Part shown: positions 57,310 to 64,000 of the stretch, piece by piece | How the letters are laid out: each line of letters starts with the position of its first letter | Position numbering within the stretch: the stretch's first letter is position 1 | Notes under the pieces: model-generated | Database searches by the model: none | Seen by the model: the letters and a program-made list of their open reading frames with translations, nothing else | Told to the model about the DNA's origin: nothing | DNA from: Phlebopus portentosus | Taxonomy: Eukaryota > Basidiomycota > Agaricomycetes > Boletales > Boletinellaceae | Assembly (NCBI GenBank): GCA_037892935.1 | Contig: JAYXKI010000016.1 | Span: 1,054,001 to 1,118,000, forward strand | Reading direction: 5' to 3' | DNA length: 64,000 nt | Translations under genes and position numbers: made by a program

Positions 57310-58872
57310 TCAAGGTTTGAAAGAATAGGAATACGCAGCAGCAAGCCGCGCCTTGACGTGTTCGCCGGCAGTGACGACTTCGTACTTGGGAGGATGCTCC
57401 GGTGAGACGCAGCTAGGAATTGGCTATAATGATAACGTCGATTCAGCAAGATTAGCGTAACAAAAACAAAAACAGAGATACCTCGAGCAGCACGTCGTAA
57501 TCAACTCCGAAGAACACGGGCATCGAGTGCCTCAAGACACCTGAACGGTTTATGGCGCGGTGGACCGTGGACTTGAAGACGTCATCTTGCAGCATCGAGT
57601 TATTAGTGCGTCCCAATCAATCTGGATTAGAGAAGAAACATACTTGTCCATCGAGAAAGCTGATCACCGATACTAATTATGGAAGACATATAGGCTAAGA
57701 TCAGCAATCATAGACCTTAGAGTCCCAGAGCTTACTTGATTACGAGAGTTCCCGGAATAGGTGTCGCATTCACCCATTCTTTGTCGGCGTTCAAGGCCTG
57801 AAGGGCTTCAATACCAGGCTCCTGCCATAGCATCGTGAAGCACTGAAACGAAAACCGTGTTCGTCAAAAGGCCTTTCAAAAATTTCCAAGTAACTATACC
57901 TCGAAGCTACTCAATCGGTTGTTTAGAATTCATTTTGACTTTAAAGAAATTCGTGACATACTCGGTATGTGCACCAATCCCAATGACTCTATCGTCAACA
58001 GGTCCAAATTGAGGCGGATACTTCAGTACGCGCATGACTGCAGCGTTCTCCCGGGTCTAAAACAAGGAGCGTCAAGCAGGGAGTTTTAGAATCAAGGGAT
58101 GCAATTACCTTATCCTCGAAGAAATTCTCTGGGAGGCCCAGAGCAATCGCGAAAAGCGGAAAGAGCTTCTTTCCAAAAGAAATTGCGTGTTTACTATTCG
58201 AACCTATATTAGGTGGATAGCTTCTGCGTTCAGAACAGCTGTCGAAACACACTAGTAATCTAAGTAGCCCTCCTTAAAACCGGGGACTTCAGCAGGCCAC
58301 GGGTTACCACCAGTCAAGCCGCTTTTCTTCGACGATTCGTTCTCGTCTGGTCCAATATCATACGCTTCATGGAGATCGCCTCTGTTCTCCGGATCGTTGT
58401 TCTCACTAAGGAGTCCAGTGTATCCCTTGAAGTTTGAGGTTTTCTTGGCATCGTACTGTTGTTTCATTCGGTGATAGTAAAGAACTTTCCAATTCCGTCG
58501 CAATAAAACGAATATACTAAACATACCTTAAACTTAATATCGTCAGGGAGAGCGAAGAATCTCTTGCCGGCCTCGACAGCTCCAGTGATGCTCTCCTCCG
58601 GGATGCCATGATTCTTGACATAGAAGAAGCCAACATTCACGCATGCATCCCGGATATCCCTCGCAAGCTGTTGGCACGCAGCAGCGTCAGTGCTATCTGC
58701 ATCCTTCATATCACTGAATATCGAATTTAACGTCGATCATCAGTAAAACCCAAAAGGCCATAGTGAAACAGGGATCGAAGCGAAGAAAGAGTATTTTGAC
58801 ATACATAACGGGGATGCTTTTGAAGCTGTAGTCAGCTCGGCTTGCTGCCTGTAAGACGCTGTCGATAGCCAT
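57310..58872 (-). CDS. 2-oxoglutarate/Fe(II) dioxygenase, isopenicillin-N-synthase-like (paralog 1)
   Basis: This is a soluble non-heme iron oxygenase using 2-oxoglutarate; the substrate is unknown. It begins MAIDSVLQAASRADYSFKSIPV. The DIOX_N part reads ARDIRDACVNVGFFYVKNHG. Later exons give FKGYTGLLSENNDPENRGD, FGKKLFPLFAIALGLPENFF and RVIGIGAHTD. The iron ligands are the His-x-Asp in AHTD (the Asp codon is completed by splicing to the 7-nt exon 57900-57906) and the His in STVHRAINRSG. The 2OG-binding Arg-x-Ser is in LRHSMPVFFGVDY. It ends KARLAAAYSYSFKP with TGA at 57310-57312. It is a tandem duplicate of the gene at 59300-60859, with no frame break. Confidence 0.9.
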
Positions 58873-59299
58873 AGCTACGGGTACGATACGGTAGGAGCTG
58901 GAATGGTGGAGTTTGCGAAGCTGGTATTTAAAGCTGAGATAACGCAGATAAGTAGAAGTCCGCACGGTTTCCCACGCCTATATAATTTCCATTTTTAGGT
59001 TCAGTTCGGCGGACCGTAGTCCGTGCTGAGGCGGCTCGGCAGGACTGCATTTTAAGGGAAATACCCCGCGAAATCTTTTGTCTCCCTACCTAGAAGATAA
59101 GACTACATAGTTTATTTCGATATCTAGGCACATATTAGATACATGGACGATTACTACTTATATAGACGGCAAAAAGAACTACGAAGAGAAGACGCATATT
59201 CAAAAGTATGATACTTATTTTCGAGTTGTGATACTCAACCTACGAATCCGACTTGAAGCGCAATGAAGAGAAGAAACTATTCTTAACACGCCCTTTCCT
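58873..59299. promoter_or_regulatory. Promoter of dioxygenase paralog 1
   Basis: The stretch between the tandem paralogs contains AGATAAGTAG (about 58944) followed by GGTTTCCCACGC and a TATATAATTTCC string. The first two elements recur upstream of paralog 2, so the promoter was duplicated with the gene. AGATAAG also matches a GATA-factor site. Confidence 0.5.
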
Positions 59300-60859
59300 C
59301 TAGGCCTTAGTTGGGTAAGCAGCAAGAAGTCGTGCTTTGAATTGTTCGCCGGCTGTAATGACCTCGTACTTGGGAGGGCGTTCCTCTGAGACGCAGCTCG
59401 GAATAGGCTTTATTCGACCATAAATTTCAGAATAATCTTATCGAGAAGTTTCAAAAAGATAATTTACCTCGAGCAGTACACTGTAGTCAACGCCGAAGAA
59501 TACAGGCATTGAATGTCTCAGGACTCCGGAACGGTTGACCGCTCGGTGGACTGTAGATCTGAAGACGTCGTCTAGGAAGCGGGGTAGGCTCAGTAGAATT
59601 GCATGGTCAAAGTACAGATTATACATACTTGTCCATCGGGAGAGTTGATCACCGATACTATTACAATATCGTGGATAGTCTGTTCGCAAAGCACGCTGAC
59701 CATAGGTCGTCAAACTCACTTGATTACGAGAGTTCCAGGAATAGGCGTCGCATTCACCCATTCCTTCTTGGCGTTCAAGACTTGTAATGCTTCAATCCCA
59801 GGTTCTTGCCATAGCATTGTGAAGCACTGAAAATGAGACCTCGTGAATGACAATCAATTTCAGCACCGTAACGGAAAAGATACCTCGAAACTATCAAAAA
59901 ATTATAAAAGTTTAATTTAACAATAGGTTCAATTGGGAAATGAATGACTTGCTCGGTGTGTGCGCCAATTCCGATGACTCTATCGTCAACAGCCCCGTAT
60001 TGGGGTGGATAGCGAATAACGCGCATTACTGCAGCATTTTCTTTCGTCTAAGTTAGAATATCAATATAGAGTGTTGAAATAGCGGGACGAGAGTCAGTTA
60101 CCTTATCCTCAAAGAAATTCTCCGGCAAACCAAGCGCGAGAGCAAAAAGTGGGAAAAGCCTCTTGCCGAACGCAATCGCTTCGTTACTGGTAAAATTATC
60201 AGACATCCGCTGAATTCCGAGGTCATAAATATCAAACGATGTCTTACTAGCAGCCAAGATATCCTTCCTTGAATCCATCGGCTTCAGCAGGCCATGGGTT
60301 CGCATCCAACAGGCCTTTGTTCTTGGACGGATCACCCTTCTCTTCCGGACCTATGTTGAATGATTCATGGAGGTCGCCTCTGTTCTCCGGGTCTGTATTT
60401 TGCTTCAAAAGCGCGGTGTATCCTTTGAAACTCGGGGAGTGCTTGACGTCGTACTACAATGAACGTCATCATAAGAGGTACTAATTCCTTCCCACCCCCT
60501 TGGCACACAAAATCCTGGACACACACCTTCAATTTCGTCTCTTCAGGAAGAGCAAAGAATCTCTTTCCGGCCTCGATTGCTCCACGGATGCTTTCCTCCG
60601 GTATACCGTGATTCTTGACGTAGAAAAAGCCGACATTGATGCATGCATCTCTAATATCCCTCGCAAGCTGCTGTCGAGCAGCCAGGTCAGCACGATCGGC
60701 ATCCTTCATATCACTAAACAATGTTGAATTTTGAAAATGTATATTTCAAAGACAGTAACAAAAATAGTGAAAGAATCGAGACTGAACGTACATAACAGGG
60801 ATATTCTTGAAACCATAGTCGGCGCGACTAACAGCCTGCAAGACACTGTCGATAGCCAT
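59300..60859 (-). CDS. 2-oxoglutarate/Fe(II) dioxygenase, isopenicillin-N-synthase-like (paralog 2)
   Basis: Same exon plan and length as the gene downstream at 57310-58872. It begins MAIDSVLQAVSRADYGFKNI. Motifs are ARDIRDACINVGFFYVKNHG, NIGPEEKGD, YNEAIAFGKRLFPLFALALG (joined after CTGCTA/GTAAGA) and RVIGIGAHTD. The 7-nt exon lies at 59884-59890 and its upstream intron (59891-59952) starts with GC instead of GT. The second His is in STVHRAVNRSG and the Arg-x-Ser in LRHSMPVFFG. It ends KARLLAAYPTKA with TAG at 59300-59302. Iron and 2OG ligands appear intact, so both copies may be active. Substrate unknown. Confidence 0.9.
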
Positions 60860-61600
60860 TGTTACAGCACAAGATGGTTTGAACTTGAATTATACTGGTT
60901 CTCATGAGACGTCAGATAACATAGATAAGTAGCAGTACCGTCGGCTTCCCACGCTCACTGAAATTTCCATTCCTTGCAGCAAGATAGGCGGGATTCAGTT
61001 GGTTATCGGGATGAAAATCCTTCTAGATAAGATTTATAGGCTGGATCTCAAAATCCAGGCACCATAACGATAAGCATGATAGTCGGGAAAAGAAACACCC
61101 AAGGTGTTGGGGAATCACAGGATTTAGATCATCGAGTTGAAGTACGTTCACATTTCTCACAGTTTACGGAAATAGTATCGCTATTATCTTAAGGACAGAG
61201 GCATAGTACTCACCTTCAACACGCTTGTAAGAACACCCTAGAAGATGCTTGAGGAGAGGTTTAACCGAACAGCATGCCCGGCGGTGGATTTGATCAAAAT
61301 TTTCAGGACGGCAAAGAAATGGGAAACTCATCAAGATAGTAAACTATGGACCCAATCCCGGGATAAGCCGAAAGACTCAGACAGAAAGTGAGGAATAGGA
61401 GAGCGATATGATTTACAGTCAGATGAATAACAACAAAATGTGAACTCACGGCTGGCCTCTTCCAGGATGCAATATCAAAGGTGAATCCCGCTTCAAACGA
61501 ACACTTTGGTTCCCCATAGAAGTGCGAACGCCGATGCTACCATCGAAGTCAAGCCGAGTATGTTCCAAGAAGGAACGCACCTGAGACTACGCCAGACCAT
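60860..61600. promoter_or_regulatory. Promoter of dioxygenase paralog 2 and 3' flank of RBM25-like gene
   Basis: AGATAAGTAG (about 60923) and GGCTTCCCACGC (about 60943) match the promoter of paralog 1. The rest, about 60980-61600, shows no gene and includes the 3' UTR of the RBM25-like gene. Confidence 0.5.
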
Positions 61601-63964
61601 CTACTCGACGATCATCCGCTCCGTATGAAGACCTTCCCCGTACGCCATGCTTTCGAAGATGATTTGACGCCACACTGCGACGACTAGGTCTACGGCCTCT
61701 TCTTCCAGGACCTAGTAATACCATTAGTGTGAGTGAACTTGACAAAGATGGGCATAAGAAAAATGGACTGGACGTACAGGCTCGAGACCTTCAACGAGTT
61801 TTTGAGGACCTTTGTGGTCCTTGAGGTGCTCAACGGTGAACATCACCAAATCGTCATCTTCGAGTTCTCCCAAGTATTTCATTATCTGGCGTTTGATGAG
61901 CGGCTCTAGTTTGCGATCAATAAGTTGCTGAAAGAAGGTTCAGCTATAATATCGGAGGCTTTATTAGTTTGACTTACATCCGTAATGCCATCCCATCGGA
62001 CCTTGGACTTGAATAACGTCTCCTTGTCTCTTGGAACATTCACACGTATCTTCTCAAGCCTCTCCTTCGCCTTCTCCCCCTCCGCCACACTGAAATCGAG
62101 TTTCACAAGCGGGACTTTACGCTTCTTAAACTCCTCTTCCTCCTCCTCCTGGGCAGCGAATGCAGCAGCCGCACCAGGCTTCGACTCAGCCGCTTCAGCC
62201 TTCTGGGCGTTAGTCGGTTGCAAGGAGACGTTGAGCTTGACTGGAGCGCCATCGTCGAGTAACATGCCAGCCTTGCGTTGCTCGTCCTGCAATGCTTGCA
62301 TTTCGTCCATCTGTCTCGCGAGGAACGCCTCGGATTCTCTCCTGAGATTCTCAACCTCTTTCTCTTCGTACATACGAGACTTCTCATCAGCAGCCTCCTC
62401 GGCGGCCAAACGACGTACGCGCGAAGCTCGCCAACGAGCCCGGTCCGTATAGTAAAGCTCGTCACTTTCATCGTCGTCCCAAATGTGCAAACGAGACTTC
62501 ATCTCAAACCTGTCTCGTTCCTCAGCTTCTTTCATCGCACGTTGTCGCGCAATTGTCCGTTCAAGAGTGTTGATCCGCGCCCGTTCTCGGGGTTCGTATC
62601 GGCGTTCTCGCTACTCATTGTTAGTGTCGCATTGCATATACATTACACCGCAACTTACATCTCTGAAAGAAGCTTCCTCGTCTTTTCGCCTTGCTTCTCT
62701 TCGCTCCTCTTCCATCTCCTCGTCTGTCTTCCGCGGTCGACCCGGAGGACCAACACTGCCTTCCTTCACAAATCCAGGGGGTTTATTATATCCCTGCGGT
62801 CCAGTGCCAAAACCCTGCTGCCTAGGCGGAGAACTGGCACTTCCTTGCTGCCTGCCCCACTCTCGTTGTCTCGGACCAGAGGGCATAATACTCGGAATCG
62901 AACTAGTCACCTCATTCATCTTCTCGCGTTCCCTCTTCGCCGCACGCTCTCGGAACTGTGCAATCTCGGAGATGACAAGCCCGCGTTGCATCTCTGGTAA
63001 GTCTGTTTCATGCAGGTCGTGCAGATGAGGTGGAATGATGTATTTGTCCTTGTCAAAGCTACCACTATGAGCTGCTTCATCATGTTGTCTTTTAATATTC
63101 TGCAGGAGCGTATCGATTTCGGATCTCGCTTTCAGCACCAAGGCGTCATCTGTCTATAATACGGGCTTGTCAGTAGTCGGACTTTTGAGCAAGAAAAAAG
63201 TTGATTCCTCACATCAGTGTTCATACGCGAGGCTTGATAAGCGTCAATAATCCCTCTATTCTGTTCATCCGCTCTCACCTGTGCGTGCAAAACAAGCCGA
63301 CGTGGATCTAGTCAACAAAACACAACAAAATACATCATGGACGCACCACAAGTTTCTTGTTAGGCGCACCGTCCTCCATCCCTGGCAGCTCGACGCCGTC
63401 GAGCAGCTTGATCGCACGCGCTGCAGACTCAGGTCCCTCAAACGTCGCAAAGCCGAACCCTTGAGGCTTGTTCGCGGGAGTGATGAGTCGCTTGAACGCC
63501 TGCAACGTTCCGCATGCCTAGATGCATCGCAATAACAACCGCAACCATAAGAGAAAAAAAATCACAACCATCAATCCGGACACCCGAGAAAAAACGCAAC
63601 AAAAACCATCACACTCACCCCAAGCAACTGCTGCAAGAACGCATCAGTGATCCCACCAGAAATCGAGCCAACAAAGAGCGTCACGCCCTCCGACGCTCCC
63701 ACGCGCAAGTGCGATTGAGCCTGCTGCCTTTGAGCAAGTGTCATCATAGAAGGTCCTTGACCGTACGAAGGCATGGGCGGACGTAGACCAAGACCAGGCC
63801 GGTTCATGTTCATGACTGGGTATCCTTGCATTTTTTGGATGTCAATTTCCTCGTTCAATGCTTTTCAACGAGTAAGTCGAAGGCTATGCTTGAAAACAGC
63901 TGTTTGAATACCTGAGAGTGTCTGTCGTTGCGCAAGCCTATCGCAATGGAGATCAGTGACAACG
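61601..63964 (-). CDS. RBM25-like splicing factor with RRM and PWI domains (5' partial)
   Basis: RBM25/Snu71-type proteins act at the 5' splice site with U1 snRNP. The first visible piece, LAQRQTLSALNEEIDIQKM, is joined across an intron at about 63860-63910 and continues leftward from beyond the window, so the start is not seen. The RRM has RNP2 TLFVGSISGG and RNP1 PQGFGFATFE. Next is a long charged middle (EEMEEERREARRKDEEASF, VENLRRESEAFLARQMDE). The C-terminal PWI domain reads KLEPLIKRQIMKYLGELEDD and AVDLVVAVWRQIIFESMAY. It ends LHTERMIVE with TAG at 61601-61603. Domain order matches RBM25. The right boundary given is only the limit of visible coding sequence. Confidence 0.88.
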
Positions 63965-64000
63965 ACGTGAATTCAAGTCGGTGAAATGATCAGCATCAGT

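Noticed and set aside
58260..58300. In-frame stop after GFKEGYLDY in dioxygenase paralog 1, suggesting a pseudogene
   Set aside because: A GTGTGT donor just before the stop joins to the acceptor at TTCGAATAG, giving Y-K-H-A-I-S-F-G-K-K, parallel to paralog 2.
57950..59965. Apparent His-x-Glu iron ligand in both dioxygenases instead of His-x-Asp
   Set aside because: The Glu is produced by reading into the intron. Splicing to the 7-nt microexon restores His-Thr-Asp in both copies.

Overview
The window is nuclear DNA from a filamentous basidiomycete, most likely an Agaricomycete. Every conserved gene must be joined across several GT-AG introns of about 40-75 nt, and exons can be very short. The gene content also fits: a DUF6533-type multi-pass protein, an EXPERA-domain protein, a microsomal P450, a flavin 2-hydroxy-acid oxidase, a GH20 hexosaminidase and an ALG11 glycosyltransferase. 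There are no operons. Genes lie on both strands, separated by 0.2-2 kb. I saw no recognisable transposon, tRNA, rRNA or CRISPR array.

Layout. 0-10 kb: the 3' end of a Gln/Ser-rich gene (+), then four minus-strand genes: a SUN-domain protein of the Slp1/osteopotentia type, an FMN 2-hydroxy-acid oxidase, a tetraspanin, and the V-ATPase proteolipid subunit c. 10-14 kb (+): thioredoxin reductase TRR1 and mannosyltransferase ALG11. 14-17 kb (-): a cytochrome P450. 17.6-22 kb (+): a small membrane protein, an EXPERA-domain protein and a DUF6533 protein. 22.6-33.6 kb (-): a large Ser-rich membrane-anchored protein, a secreted GH20 hexosaminidase and a WDR7/rabconnectin-3beta-like WD40 protein. 33.8-46.9 kb (+): a coiled-coil protein, small single-pass membrane proteins, an LEA-2-like membrane protein and the AAA extractase MSP1. 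48-57 kb: an accessory stretch of small unrecognised genes around PRMT3. 57-61 kb (-): a tandem pair of 2-oxoglutarate/Fe(II) dioxygenase paralogs. 61.6 kb to the right edge (-): an RBM25-like RRM+PWI splicing factor whose 5' end is outside the window.

Most of the identifiable genes are housekeeping: redox control (TRR1), N-glycosylation (ALG11), organelle acidification (VMA3, and possibly the WDR7-like regulator), mitochondrial outer-membrane quality control (MSP1), ribosomal protein methylation (PRMT3) and splicing (RBM25). They show no obvious shared pathway.

The points most worth a second look are these. (1) Four small ORFs between 48.7 and 57.0 kb share, to a decreasing degree, a motif of the form D-Y-E-A-A-x-G-A-L-x-S-S-Y-G-F-S-G. 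(2) Several genes contain very short exons: 7 nt in both dioxygenases, 10 and 20 nt in the DUF6533 gene, and 13 nt plus a 9-nt terminal coding exon in VMA3. One dioxygenase also uses a GC-AG intron where its paralog uses GT-AG. (3) Three otherwise well-conserved genes (oxidase, tetraspanin, PRMT3) each break frame by a single missing base. This may be sequence error or real lesions. (4) Two non-coding tandem duplications and one stem-loop element lie in gene-poor stretches. All exon joins were made by eye from splice consensus and family conservation, without transcript evidence.
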